Shown here piece after piece: positions 8,126-16,353 of a DNA stretch of 64,000 nt; the first letter of the stretch is position 1, and every line of letters begins with the position of its first letter. This stretch comes from Noviherbaspirillum_A sp047237965 (lineage in GTDB: Bacteria > Pseudomonadota > Gammaproteobacteria > Burkholderiales > Burkholderiaceae_D): positions 124,001 to 188,000 of the forward strand of contig NZ_JBDFLX010000005.1 of the NCBI RefSeq assembly GCF_047237965.1, written 5' to 3'. Below the pieces are notes generated by a model. The model ran no database searches, was not told the origin of the DNA, and was given only the letters and a program-made list of their open reading frames with translations. The position numbers and the translations under genes are program-made.

Positions 8126-8138
8126 GTATAAAGTATAC
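8126..8138. promoter_or_regulatory. GTATA-N3-TATAC palindrome (orphan operator)
   Basis: GTATAAAGTATAC is a perfect copy of the palindrome found upstream of the permease and diiron-enzyme genes. Here it lies just beyond the 3' end of the ornithine-cyclodeaminase-like gene, with no recognised gene starting next to it, so its target is unclear. Confidence 0.5.
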
Positions 8139-8156
8139 AAGAGGAAAATCGCCCCT

Positions 8157-9083
8157 TCAGGCGGCTGTGCCGGCAGCAGTGATGCGCTGATATGCCAGCC
8201 CCGCCAATGCCACGTCCTGCAATCCCACGCCCACCGCCTTGTAGATCAGGATGTCATCCGCGTCGCTGCGCAGCGTGACCTTGCCGGCCACCAGGTCGCC
8301 GAGTTCATGGATGCGGCCGGCATCGACCGCGCCTTCCGCAGCCCGCACCAGGTCGCCTGCCTCGCGCAGCGTCTGGGTGCGCCACTCCACCACCACGGCC
8401 GCGGCCCGCGCCAGGGTCGTGTCGTCCAGTTCGCGCGTGTGGGGCAGGCTCGAGCCTACGGCGGCGAGGAAGGCGCCGGGCTTGAGCCATTCGCCGAAAA
8501 ACAGCGGCTCGGTCGAGCGCGATGCGGTCACCACGATGTCGGCCTCGCGCACCAGCTGCTCGGGCTGGGCAATCGCCACGTCCACGTTGCACAGCGCCTG
8601 CAGGCGCTCGGCCAGCCCGGCCGGCGCATACGGATCGCACACCAGGATGCGCCGCAGCGGGAAGGCCAGCGCGAACTGCTGCGCATGCTGGATGCCCTGC
8701 ACGCCGGCGCCGAACAGGCCCAGCACGGACGACTCGGGCCGCGCCATGTGGCGCGCGGCCAGCACCGAGCAGGCGGCAGTGCGCAGGCGGGTGATGGCGC
8801 CGGCATCGAACGACGCCAGCGGCCGGCCGGTCTCGGTGGAGAACAGCAGGATCACGAACTGGAATTGCCCCTTGATCGTGGTATAGACCTTGGCGCCGGT
8901 CACGCCCTGCGCGGGAATCACCGCGCCCAGCGTCGACAGCTTGACGCCGCCCGCCTCGGTACGGATGCGCTCCTGCATGGCGGCGTCGCCGGCGGCGAAA
9001 CTGGCGAACGCATCGCGCATGGCGGCTTCGGCATCGGCAGCCGTCACGTGGCTGTCTATCATGGCATCGGTGATATGGATCAA
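8157..9083 (-). CDS. Ornithine cyclodeaminase / mu-crystallin family protein
   Basis: A 308-residue protein of the ornithine cyclodeaminase / mu-crystallin family. A Rossmann dinucleotide-binding turn is visible (SVLGLFGAGVQGIQHAQQF), preceded by the conserved substrate region 'GVTGAKVYTTIKGQF' and 'GRPLASFDAGAITRLRTAA'; the C-terminal 'LIYKAVGVGLQDVALA' is also typical. Family members include cyclic-imine (pyrroline-2-carboxylate) reductases, ketimine reductases, alanine dehydrogenases and true ornithine cyclodeaminase; the sequence does not tell which. It lies 14 bases downstream of gntR on the same strand and is probably co-transcribed with it, which ties it to the diiron/ferredoxin cluster. 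An NAD(P)H imine reductase in that pathway is an inference. Confidence 0.88.
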   Translation of the reverse strand: MIHITDAMIDSHVTAADAEAAMRDAFASFAAGDAAMQERIRTEAGGVKLSTLGAVIPAQGVTGAKVYTTIKGQFQFVILLFSTETGRPLASFDAGAITRLRTAACSVLAARHMARPESSVLGLFGAGVQGIQHAQQFALAFPLRRILVCDPYAPAGLAERLQALCNVDVAIAQPEQLVREADIVVTASRSTEPLFFGEWLKPGAFLAAVGSSLPHTRELDDTTLARAAAVVVEWRTQTLREAGDLVRAAEGAVDAGRIHELGDLVAGKVTLRSDADDILIYKAVGVGLQDVALAGLAYQRITAAGTAA

Positions 9084-9097
9084 GGGACTTCCTTTCG

Positions 9098-9805
9098 TCA
9101 GGTGGAGGGGGAGGGTGCGGCCGGCGGCCGCAGCGAGGCGTTGGCCGCGTTGTGCACATGCTGCGCGGCGAGCAGGGCGGCCAGTTCGGCGTTGCCGGCA
9201 ATGACCGCCTGCAGGATCTGGGCATGCTCTTCCCAGTTCTGCCGCGCTCGCTGCGCGCCCGCATTGGCAAACAGCATTACGGTACGGGTGCGCAGCGAGC
9301 GCACCATGTCGGTCAGCACGTCGTTGCCGGCCACGGTGGCCAGCAGTTCATGGAAGCGGTTGTTCAGGTCGGCCAGCAACGCGACCTTGTCGGTCCTGGC
9401 GGCTTCGATGCCCATGTTCAGCACCGCCTGCAGGTCGGCGACGGCCTTGTCGTTGCGGCGCTGCGCGGCCAGCTTGGCGTTGAGGCCTTCCAGCGTGGCC
9501 CGCACCTCGACCAGGTCGCGCGCGACTTCATTGGACAGGAAGGCGACCGAAGCGCCGCGGCGCGGCTCGATGGTCACCAGCCCTTCGGAGGCCAGCGCGC
9601 GCAGCGCCTCGCGCACCGGGATGCGCGAGGCACCAAGCTCATCGGCCAGCTTGCCCTCCACCAGGCGGTCGCCCGTTTTGAGGTCGCCGCTCAGGATGCG
9701 GGCGCGCAATGTGTCCCGGATCACCTCTCCCAGCGAGACATGCTGGTCGGCCAGCTTGCCGGGCAAAGGCTGCGATTCGGAATTAATGAAAGGAAAGTTG
9801 GACAT
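9098..9805 (-). CDS. GntR-family regulator, FCD (FadR-type) subgroup
   Basis: The ATG at 9805 gives a 235-residue protein. It has an N-terminal winged HTH (LGEVIRDTLRARILSGDLKTGDRLVEGKLADELG..PVREALRALASEGLV) and an all-helical FCD effector domain (LVEVRATLEG, LADLNNRFHELLATVAGND, WEEHAQILQAV). The frame is open upstream to 9952, but the extra residues carry no family features. FCD regulators typically sense a small carboxylic acid and repress a catabolic operon. Palindromes GTATA-N3-TATAC lie in front of this gene, the divergent permease and the diiron operon, so this protein is their likely repressor. Confidence 0.9.
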   Translation of the reverse strand: MSNFPFINSESQPLPGKLADQHVSLGEVIRDTLRARILSGDLKTGDRLVEGKLADELGASRIPVREALRALASEGLVTIEPRRGASVAFLSNEVARDLVEVRATLEGLNAKLAAQRRNDKAVADLQAVLNMGIEAARTDKVALLADLNNRFHELLATVAGNDVLTDMVRSLRTRTVMLFANAGAQRARQNWEEHAQILQAVIAGNAELAALLAAQHVHNAANASLRPPAAPSPST

Positions 9806-9831
9806 GAGATTGCTTACAGGAATGGGATACA

Positions 9832-9844
9832 GAACATTGTATGC
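9832..9844. promoter_or_regulatory. Degenerate copy of the GTATA-N3-TATAC site before gntR
   Basis: GAACATTGTATGC matches 7 of the 10 defined positions of the palindrome and lies 27 bases upstream of the gntR start, where autoregulation would act. Weak on its own; supported by the better copies nearby. Confidence 0.3.
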
Positions 9845-9967
9845 CAGCCGCACCTCGACAGGGCTGCGCTGCACCAAAAGCGGCAGGTAGCGCGTGTTCC
9901 ATGCCTGTTCGGGTGGCGAGCAGCATGGCCGCCCAACCTTGCCTCCCATCATTAAAATCAGCTCTCG

Positions 9968-9980
9968 ATATATTGTATAC
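9968..9980. promoter_or_regulatory. Operator-like palindrome between gntR and the permease
   Basis: ATATATTGTATAC matches GTATA-N3-TATAC at 9 of 10 positions. It is in the 394-base divergent gap between gntR and the permease gene. The rest of that gap holds no recognisable gene. Confidence 0.55.
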
Positions 9981-10135
9981 CGTTAGAACACCTATTGGCT
10001 CATTCTGCGCTTTTGTACGCAATCCCGAAGCGATATCGCCGCCCCCTTCGTAGTGGGAACGCTTCTTGCTCATCAGTGCATCACCCGCTGCCTCATTTTT
10101 CTTCGAACTTGCTTGTTGCCGGTCGAGATTAAACG

Positions 10136-10148
10136 GTATACAGTGTAC
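10136..10148. promoter_or_regulatory. Operator-like palindrome upstream of the permease
   Basis: GTATACAGTGTAC matches GTATA-N3-TATAC at 9 of 10 positions and lies about 50 bases before the permease start, a position suited to repression of its promoter. Confidence 0.6.
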
Positions 10149-10199
10149 CAAGTTGGAAGGAGACAGTTTTATCTATAACTATTTAATTGGGATGAAGCA

Positions 10200-11735
10200 A
10201 TGCAAAATGCCATTACCCTTACCGCTGCTCACTGGTTTTATCTGGCAGGGGTCGCCGCCGTCGTAGTCACCATGATTTTCCGGGCCAATGTGGTCGTACC
10301 CTCGGTGGTCGCCACATTCTTCGTCGTACTTGCGCTATCGGGCAGCCTCATCACCGCACTGGGAGGCATCTTCACCGCGAGCCTGGTTGCCGCCAAGGAA
10401 CTGTTCAATATTTTCCTCGTCATCGCCTTCATGACCGCGCTGCTCAACGCGCTCAAAACCATACAGTCCGACGTACGCATGGTGGAGCCGTTCCGGCTGG
10501 TGATGAAGAACGGCCATGTCGCCTACTTCATGCTGGCGGCCATCACCTACGTGATTTCGCTGTTCTTCTGGCCGACCCCGGCGGTGCCGCTGGTGTCGGC
10601 CATCCTGCTGCCGGCAGCGATCGCCGCCGGCCTGCCGCCGCTGGCGGGCGCGATGGCGATTGCCATCGCCGGGCAGGGCATGGCGCTGTCGTCGGACTAT
10701 GTGATTGGTGTGGCGCCCGGCATCAGCGCCAAGGCAGCCGGCGCCGGCGTCAGTGCCGCGCTGGTGGCCGACCGGGCACTGTTCCTGTCGCTGATCACCG
10801 GCGTGATCGCGCTGGGCCTGGGTTATCTGATGACCCGCAAGACGTTTCAATCGGCCAGCCCCTTGCATCTGGAACAATGGCAGGCCACTGCCAGCGCCAA
10901 CGGCACGGCGGACCTGGACGGTCCCGGCACCTTTGAAAAGGCCGAGATCGCCCATGGCACCGAGCGCGCGCCGCTGGCCACCGAGTCCGACATCGACGCG
11001 CTGCTGATGCTGCAGAGCCAGCGTCGCAACCGCTGGTCCAAGATCTTCGCCGTGGTCACGCCGCTTGCCTTCCTGGCAGTAGTGCTGGTGATGGTGCTGC
11101 CGAAGATGGGCACCGGGCTGCCCGACCTCAAGGGCGGCGACGCGGCGGCGCTGGTGGGCGGCGTGGCGGCCTTGCTGATGATGCTGGTGACGCTGGTGTC
11201 GGTCGGGCCGCGCCGCATGCTGGACGTCTGCCCCGACCATGTGACCGACGGCCTGGTGTTCGCCTTCAAGGCGATGGGCTCGGTGCTGCCGATTGCAGGC
11301 TTCTTCTTTCTGGGCGCCAGCGAAACCGCGGCCCAGGTCCTGGGCGTAACGGCCGACAAGGCGCCCAGCCTGCTGTTTGAACTGGTGCAGGCCGGCAAGG
11401 ATTTCATTCCGGACAGCCGTATCTTCGTCGCATTCGGCGTGCTGCTGGTGGGCATGATCACCGGCATCGACGGTTCGGGATTCTCGGGCCTGCCGCTGAC
11501 GGGCGCGCTGTCCGGTGCATTGGGTCCGGTGGTCGGCCTTAATCCCGCCACCCTCGCCGCGGTCGGCCAGATGGGCGCGATATGGACCGGTGGCGGCACC
11601 CTGATCGCCTGGTCGTCGCTGATTGCGGTAGCCGGCTTCGCAAGGGTGCCGGTGCTGGAGGCGGTGCGCATGTTGATGCTGCCGGTGCTGATCGGGCTGG
11701 CCGTGGCGACGCTCGCGTCCACCATGATCTGGTAA
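10200..11735 (+). CDS. Multi-spanning permease of the ion-transporter type
   Basis: A 511-residue integral membrane protein with about eleven or twelve hydrophobic segments. A hydrophilic insert at roughly residues 215-275 (HLEQWQATASANGTADL...SQRRNRWSK) splits it into two halves. Repeated small-residue motifs (PTPAVPLVSAILLPAAIAAG; GIDGSGFSGLPLTGALSG) resemble the substrate loops of GntP, CitMHS and related ion-transporter superfamily carriers, so an organic-anion uptake system is likely. The ATG at 10200 has GGGATGAAG upstream. It is divergent from gntR with two operator-like palindromes in front and heads the rightward genes of the cluster; a separate operator precedes the diiron gene. The substrate is unknown and is presumably what the pathway degrades. 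Confidence 0.75.
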   Translation: MQNAITLTAAHWFYLAGVAAVVVTMIFRANVVVPSVVATFFVVLALSGSLITALGGIFTASLVAAKELFNIFLVIAFMTALLNALKTIQSDVRMVEPFRLVMKNGHVAYFMLAAITYVISLFFWPTPAVPLVSAILLPAAIAAGLPPLAGAMAIAIAGQGMALSSDYVIGVAPGISAKAAGAGVSAALVADRALFLSLITGVIALGLGYLMTRKTFQSASPLHLEQWQATASANGTADLDGPGTFEKAEIAHGTERAPLATESDIDALLMLQSQRRNRWSKIFAVVTPLAFLAVVLVMVLPKMGTGLPDLKGGDAAALVGGVAALLMMLVTLVSVGPRRMLDVCPDHVTDGLVFAFKAMGSVLPIAGFFFLGASETAAQVLGVTADKAPSLLFELVQAGKDFIPDSRIFVAFGVLLVGMITGIDGSGFSGLPLTGALSGALGPVVGLNPATLAAVGQMGAIWTGGGTLIAWSSLIAVAGFARVPVLEAVRMLMLPVLIGLAVATLASTMIW

Positions 11736-11985
11736 GCCGTTACTGGCTGGCATGGCGGCGATGGTATCCCGCGCCATGCTGCCGCGGCGGCCGGGCTGAA
11801 AGCCTGGTGGAAGTGGCCAGGAGACGGCTCGGCCCGGCGCACGTGCCAAACGCCAGCATGGCGACAGCGCCGCGTGTCCTGGGCCGGCAGCGCCCGCTTC
11901 GGCAGCGGCGCTCGGCAGCGCCCGAATCGCAAATTCAAACAACTGTAAAAAAACCGCGATACGGGATAGACAAACAAAAAGAACG

Positions 11986-11998
11986 GTATACAATATAC
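11986..11998. promoter_or_regulatory. Operator-like palindrome upstream of the diiron operon
   Basis: GTATACAATATAC is a perfect GTATA-N3-TATAC palindrome. It lies in the 385-base gap between the permease and the diiron-enzyme gene, about 120 bases before the latter, and suggests a separate promoter for the enzyme operon under the same regulator. The remainder of the gap shows no gene. Confidence 0.6.
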
Positions 11999-12120
11999 TG
12001 AAAATTCTAAAAACACGGCGAAGCCCGCCAAGGCAATCCGCAGGCCAAGCTGGAAACGATGTTCAAGCGCAGCGCAGTACCGGCGCTTTTAATTACCCCA
12101 ACCTTGAATTGGAGATGACC

Positions 12121-12852
12121 ATGACTGCATTAATGAACCGGGATGAATTTCGCACTGCGCTTGAAAACGCGATCAAGGGCCGCAGCGCCAACACCTCGCC
12201 GTTCAGCCTGGCCTGGGCCAACGGCACCCTGAGCCGCGAGCACCTTGCGCGCTGGGCGGAGAACCATTACCACTACGTCGGCCCGTTCGCCGACTACCTC
12301 GGTTATCTCTATGCACGCATGCCGGAGCGTTACACCGAAGCCAAGGACTTCCTGCTGGCCAACATGTACGAGGAAGAAATTGGCGGCGACCGCCACACCG
12401 ACCTGCTGATCCGCTTCGCCGAAGCCTGCGGCACCACCCGCGAGCGCGTGGTCGATCCGGACAACATGTCGCCCACCACGCTGGGCCTGCAGAGCTGGTG
12501 CTACGCGGTGGCCATGCGCGAAGACCCGATCGTCGCCGTGGCGGGCCTGGTGGTCGGCCTGGAATCCCAGGTGCCGTCGATCTACCGCAAGCAGACGCCG
12601 ACGCTGCGCGAGAAATACGGCTTCACCGACGAGGAAGTCGAATTCTTCGACCTGCATATCTCGTCCGATGAAATCCACGGCGAGCGCGGCTACCAGATCG
12701 TGCTGGAGCATGCCAACACGGTCGAGCTGCAGCAGCGCTGCCTGAAGATCTGCGAACTGGGCGCCCGCATGCGCCTGCTCTACACCACCGCGCTGTATCA
12801 CGACTATGTCGAGCAGCGCGGCGAAGCCCCGGCCCTGGCCAACGCGGCCTGA
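12121..12852 (+). CDS. Haem-oxygenase-fold diiron enzyme (CADD/PqqC/TenA-like)
   Basis: The ATG at 12121 has GGAG 6 bases upstream and gives 243 residues; a TTG at 12109 is also in frame. The protein belongs to the haem-oxygenase-like dimetal oxidase group. All six expected metal ligands can be placed: E85, H92 (MYEEEIGGDRH), E148 (VVGLESQ), H179, D183 and H186 (DLHISSDEIH). The E-x6-H spacing is that of CADD; as I recall it, UndA has E-x2-H. There is no sign of the TenA thiaminase cysteine. Members cleave or oxidise small molecules with O2 and two metal ions and need external electrons, which the ferredoxin genes downstream could supply. The substrate is unknown. This is the probable key enzyme of the cluster. 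Confidence 0.85.
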   Translation: MTALMNRDEFRTALENAIKGRSANTSPFSLAWANGTLSREHLARWAENHYHYVGPFADYLGYLYARMPERYTEAKDFLLANMYEEEIGGDRHTDLLIRFAEACGTTRERVVDPDNMSPTTLGLQSWCYAVAMREDPIVAVAGLVVGLESQVPSIYRKQTPTLREKYGFTDEEVEFFDLHISSDEIHGERGYQIVLEHANTVELQQRCLKICELGARMRLLYTTALYHDYVEQRGEAPALANAA

Positions 12853-12929
12853 GTCCAGCGGGCAGGGGCGCCGCATGCGATGCAACGCGGCGCCCCGGCA
12901 GTTCAGCACCATTTCAACAGGGCCATGCA

Positions 12930-14381
12930 ATGAGCAATCCACAGCAGTTTTCCAATTACATCGATGGTGAATGGACCGTGAGCGTGACCGGCCGCACCTT
13001 CGAAAACCGCAACCCGGCCGACAGCAGCGACCTGGTCGGCCTGTTCCAGGCCTCCAGCGCCGACGATGCGCGCCAGGCCGTGAAGGCCGCCGCCGCCGCC
13101 TTCGACGGCTGGAAGAAGACCCCGATTTCCAAGCGCGCCGCCATCCTCAACAGCGCCGCCGCGTATCTGGAGCAGAACGCCCAGCGCTTTGCCGAGGAAT
13201 TGACCCGCGAGGAAGGCAAGGCGCTGGCCCTGGCCAAGGATGAAGTGCTGCGTTCGGCGCAGACGCTGCGCTTCTATGCGGTGGAAGGCCAGTCCTTCAG
13301 CGGCGAGACCTATCCGCAGGACGATGCCGACATGATCGTCTACAGCCAGCGCGAGCCGCTGGGCGTGGTCACCGTCATCGCGCCGTGGAATTTCCCGGTC
13401 TCGATCCCGGCCCGCAAGATCGCGCCGGCGCTCATCACAGGCAACACGGTGGTATTCAAGCCGTCCAGCGAAGCGCCGCTGTCGGGCCTGCGCCTGGCCG
13501 AGGCGCTGGTGCAGGCAGGCATTCCGAAAGGCGTGCTGAACTTCATCACCGGCCGCGCCGGCGACATCGGCGCCGCCATCACCGAGGCGCCGGAAGTGCG
13601 CGCCATTTCCTTCACCGGCTCCACCGCGGCCGGCCAGCATATCCACCGCTCGGTGGGCATGACCACCCGCACCCAGATGGAACTGGGCGGCAAGAACCCG
13701 CTGATCGTGATGGAAGACGCCGACCTCGACCGTGCGGTGGACCTGGCGGTCAAGGGCGGCCTGTCGCTGTCGGGCCAGGCCTGCACCGGCACCAGCCGCA
13801 TCCTGGTGATGGCGCAGGTCAAGGCACAGTTCACCGAGAAGCTGCTGGCGAAGGTGAAGTCGATGAAGGTCGGCAGCGGCGCATCGGGCGCCGAGATCGG
13901 CCCGCTGGCCAGCGAGAAGCAGATGGAAAACGTGCTGTCCTATGTCGCCATCGGCAAGCAGGAAGCGACCCACCTGATCGGCGGCGAGCGCCTGCAGGAC
14001 GGCGACTTCGCCCGCGGCTATTACGTCGCGCCGGCGGTGTTCACGGACGTCACCCAGCAGATGCGCATCGCCCGCGAGGAAATCTTCGGCCCGGTGCTGG
14101 CCATCATCGAAGTCGACAGCTATGAGGACGCAATCGCCAAGGCCAACGACACCGAGTACGGCCTGTCGGCCGCGATCGTCACCAGCAATCCGCGCTACAG
14201 CCATCGCTTCCCGCATGACATCCAGGCCGGCACGGTGAAGATCAACCGCACCACCACGGGCAACCTGATCAATGCGCCGTTCGGCGGGCTGAAGTCGTCG
14301 AGCACCTCGACCTTCCGCGAGTCCGGACGCGCCGGGCTGGAGTTCTACACCCAGATCAAGACGGTCTATCGCGGCGCCTGA
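12930..14381 (+). CDS. NAD(P)-dependent aldehyde dehydrogenase
   Basis: A full-length 483-residue aldehyde dehydrogenase. Visible are the 'PWNFPVSIPARKIAPAL' substrate/cofactor region, the 'FTGSTAAGQ' Rossmann turn, the 'ELGGKNPLIV' general-base glutamate motif and the catalytic cysteine in 'SGQACTGTSR'. The C-terminus ends with the 'FGGLKSSSTSTFRESG' signature. It resembles succinate-semialdehyde, alpha-ketoglutaric-semialdehyde and related enzymes. It follows the diiron gene by 77 bases and probably oxidises the aldehyde that enzyme makes. Note the cysteine box reads 'GQACTGTSR', where 'GQ.CT...R' is usual; this agrees with the ketoglutaric-semialdehyde group. Confidence 0.92.
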   Translation: MSNPQQFSNYIDGEWTVSVTGRTFENRNPADSSDLVGLFQASSADDARQAVKAAAAAFDGWKKTPISKRAAILNSAAAYLEQNAQRFAEELTREEGKALALAKDEVLRSAQTLRFYAVEGQSFSGETYPQDDADMIVYSQREPLGVVTVIAPWNFPVSIPARKIAPALITGNTVVFKPSSEAPLSGLRLAEALVQAGIPKGVLNFITGRAGDIGAAITEAPEVRAISFTGSTAAGQHIHRSVGMTTRTQMELGGKNPLIVMEDADLDRAVDLAVKGGLSLSGQACTGTSRILVMAQVKAQFTEKLLAKVKSMKVGSGASGAEIGPLASEKQMENVLSYVAIGKQEATHLIGGERLQDGDFARGYYVAPAVFTDVTQQMRIAREEIFGPVLAIIEVDSYEDAIAKANDTEYGLSAAIVTSNPRYSHRFPHDIQAGTVKINRTTTGNLINAPFGGLKSSSTSTFRESGRAGLEFYTQIKTVYRGA

Positions 14382-14410
14382 GCGCCGCCAACAAGCACAA
14401 GGGAATACAC

Positions 14411-14890
14411 ATGAAACAGGCAATCAAGCTGGAACTGCGCGAAGCGCGCCTGATGATCGCGGCCGCCATGGAAAAGGCGCACCAGATCAAGGTGCTGGAA
14501 ACCATCTGCGTGGTGGACGACGGCGGCTATCCGATCGCGATGGACCGCATGGACGGCGCCCGCATCACCGGCCCGCAGATCGCATGGAACAAGGCCTTCA
14601 CGGCGGCCGGCCACAAGCGCTCTACTCATCTGTTCAACACCGCGCCCAACGGCCCGGCATTGCCCGGCAATGAAGCCTTCGGCATCCAGTGGAGCTTCGA
14701 CGGCAAGTTCGCGGTATTCGTCGGCGGCTTCCCGGTGGTGGTCAATGGCGAAGTCATCGGCGGCGTGGGCCTGAGCGGCGGCAACGGCGAGCAGGATACC
14801 GCCTGCGGCCTGGCGGCATTGCAGGCGCTCAAGGACGCGCTGGCAGGCGAGGGCTATGACGTGATGGTCGAGGCGGACATCAAGAAATAA
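14411..14890 (+). CDS. GlcG/HbpS (DUF336) family protein
   Basis: A 159-residue protein of the GlcG/HbpS family. It shows the family pattern 'VVDDGGYPIAMDRMDGA' followed by 'FGIQWSFDGKFAVFVGGFPV' and 'VIGGVGLSGGNGEQDTACG'. No signal peptide, so cytoplasmic. HbpS binds haem and senses redox; GlcG-type proteins sit in many catabolic operons, often beside dehydrogenases, with poorly defined roles. Here it stands between the aldehyde dehydrogenase and the ferredoxin reductase. It could be a small-molecule or haem sensor or an accessory protein for the diiron system; the role is inferred from position only. Confidence 0.85.
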   Translation: MKQAIKLELREARLMIAAAMEKAHQIKVLETICVVDDGGYPIAMDRMDGARITGPQIAWNKAFTAAGHKRSTHLFNTAPNGPALPGNEAFGIQWSFDGKFAVFVGGFPVVVNGEVIGGVGLSGGNGEQDTACGLAALQALKDALAGEGYDVMVEADIKK

Positions 14891-14928
14891 GGCAGTCCCG
14901 GCCTGGCCGGGAACGGATGGAGTGGACG

Positions 14929-15948
14929 ATGGCATACCAGGTAATTCTGTTCAATACGGACAGCAGCTTCACGGTGCAGGACGACGAGTCGGTGCTGGAC
15001 GGCGCAATCCGCGCCGGCGTGCCGCTGGCGCATGACTGCCGCATGGGCGGCTGCGGCACCTGCCGCGTGAAGCTGCTCGACGGCACGGTGTCGTATGAGG
15101 ACGAGCCTTTCGGCCTGAGCCCGGAAGAAGCGGCCGAAGGCTATGCGCTGGCTTGCCAGGCGCGGCCGCAAAGCGACCTGGTGATCGAGCCGGGCGCGTC
15201 GGCCGCCATGCCGGAACCGGAGCGCCGCAGCGCCGTGGTGCGCGAAGTGCGCAGCCTGTGCGACAGCGTCCACCACCTGCTGCTGGAAGTCGAAGGCGAT
15301 GCGCCGCCGGTCTTTCTGGCCGGGCAGTACATGAACGTGCATCTGGAAGACGGCAGTGCCCGTAGCTTCTCGATGGCGTCCGCGCCCAATGGCAAGCTGA
15401 TCGACTTCCATGTGCGGCGCATCCCCGGCGGCAGCTTCACCGACCGCCGCCTGGCCGAGTTGCGCGCCGGCGACCGGGTTGACATCACGCTGCCGCTCGG
15501 CGGCTTCCATTACCGCAGCGCGGACTACCGGCCGCTGATCATGGTCGCCACCGGCACCGGCCTGGCGCCGATCCGCAGCATCCTGCAGTCGCTGATGGAC
15601 GACCCGGACTGCCCGCCGGTCACGCTGTACTGGGGCATGCGCAACGAGGCCGACCTGTACCTGGACGCCGAAATCCGGGCCTGGGGCGAGAGGCTGTACG
15701 ACTTCCGCTATGTGCCGGTGCTGTCGCGCCCCGGACCCGGCTGGACCGGCCGCACGGGTTATGTGCAGCAGGCGGTCGTGCAGGACCATGGCAGCCTGGA
15801 AGAGCATGCGCTCTACCTGTGCGGCGCGCCGGCCATGGTGCGCGACGCAAAGCAGCTGTTCCTGGCCAACGGCGCCAGCGCCGACCATATCTACGCCGAC
15901 AGCTTCAGCTTCGCCCACGAGTTGTCGGGCGAGCCACTGGCTGCCTGA
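14929..15948 (+). CDS. Ferredoxin reductase with N-terminal [2Fe-2S] domain
   Basis: A 339-residue one-chain electron-transfer protein. The N-terminal plant-type ferredoxin domain has its cysteines in 'CRMGGCGTCRVKLLDG' and 'ALACQARP'. The FAD-binding barrel follows ('ARSFSMASAPNG' with the R-x-x-S type motif), then an NAD(P) domain ('MVATGTGLAPIRSILQ'). This is the layout of phenol-hydroxylase P5 and CDP-glucoseen reductase-like proteins. The ATG at 14929 is preferred over 14917 because GGAG then lies at a good spacing. It would pass electrons from NAD(P)H to the two ferredoxins downstream or directly to the diiron enzyme. No hydroxylase subunits are present. Confidence 0.9.
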   Translation: MAYQVILFNTDSSFTVQDDESVLDGAIRAGVPLAHDCRMGGCGTCRVKLLDGTVSYEDEPFGLSPEEAAEGYALACQARPQSDLVIEPGASAAMPEPERRSAVVREVRSLCDSVHHLLLEVEGDAPPVFLAGQYMNVHLEDGSARSFSMASAPNGKLIDFHVRRIPGGSFTDRRLAELRAGDRVDITLPLGGFHYRSADYRPLIMVATGTGLAPIRSILQSLMDDPDCPPVTLYWGMRNEADLYLDAEIRAWGERLYDFRYVPVLSRPGPGWTGRTGYVQQAVVQDHGSLEEHALYLCGAPAMVRDAKQLFLANGASADHIYADSFSFAHELSGEPLAA

Positions 15949-15992
15949 GCCTGGCTTTACAAACCAACGATCAACCAGACGCGGACATCGTC

Positions 15993-16334
15993 ATGCCGAA
16001 AATCCTGTTGCACAAGAACGGCCAGGTCCACGAGGGTGAGGTGAAGGAAAACACCAACCTCGTCGTGCGGGCCGGCATCAAGCAGTTTCCTTACCCGAAC
16101 CTGTCCTACAGCTGCGGCATGGGCAAGTGCGCCAGGTGCGCCTGCATCGTGCTGGCCGGCGGCGAGCACCTGCCGGCGCCGAACTGGAAGGAAAAGAAGC
16201 AGCTTGGCGACCGGCTCGACCAGGGCTACCGCCTGGCCTGCCAGCTCTGGATCAACCATGACATCGAGCTGAGCCAGGACAACATCGATCCGGAGCTGGC
16301 AGCGCGCAGCGACGGCCTCACACGCACTATCTGA
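15993..16334 (+). CDS. [2Fe-2S] ferredoxin (first)
   Basis: A 113-residue plant-type ferredoxin. The cluster cysteines are in 'SYSCGMGKCARCACIV' (C-x4-C-x2-C) with a fourth in 'YRLACQLW'. The start at 15993 matches the domain; a longer frame open from 15819 overlaps the reductase gene and is not coding there. The C-terminal extension after the domain (NHDIELSQDNIDPELAARSD) is acidic. It is part of the same operon (44-base gap) and is a likely electron carrier for the diiron enzyme. Confidence 0.9.
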   Translation: MPKILLHKNGQVHEGEVKENTNLVVRAGIKQFPYPNLSYSCGMGKCARCACIVLAGGEHLPAPNWKEKKQLGDRLDQGYRLACQLWINHDIELSQDNIDPELAARSDGLTRTI

Positions 16335-16353
16335 CCCGCGAGGAGCTAGCGCC

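Noticed and set aside
10335..11993. 552-codon open frame opposite the permease
   Set aside because: Antisense shadow: the plus strand encodes a clear membrane protein, while this frame is His/Gln/Arg-rich without domains.
12121..12852. TenA thiaminase as a name for the diiron gene
   Set aside because: No TenA catalytic cysteine was seen, while all six diiron ligands of the CADD group are present.
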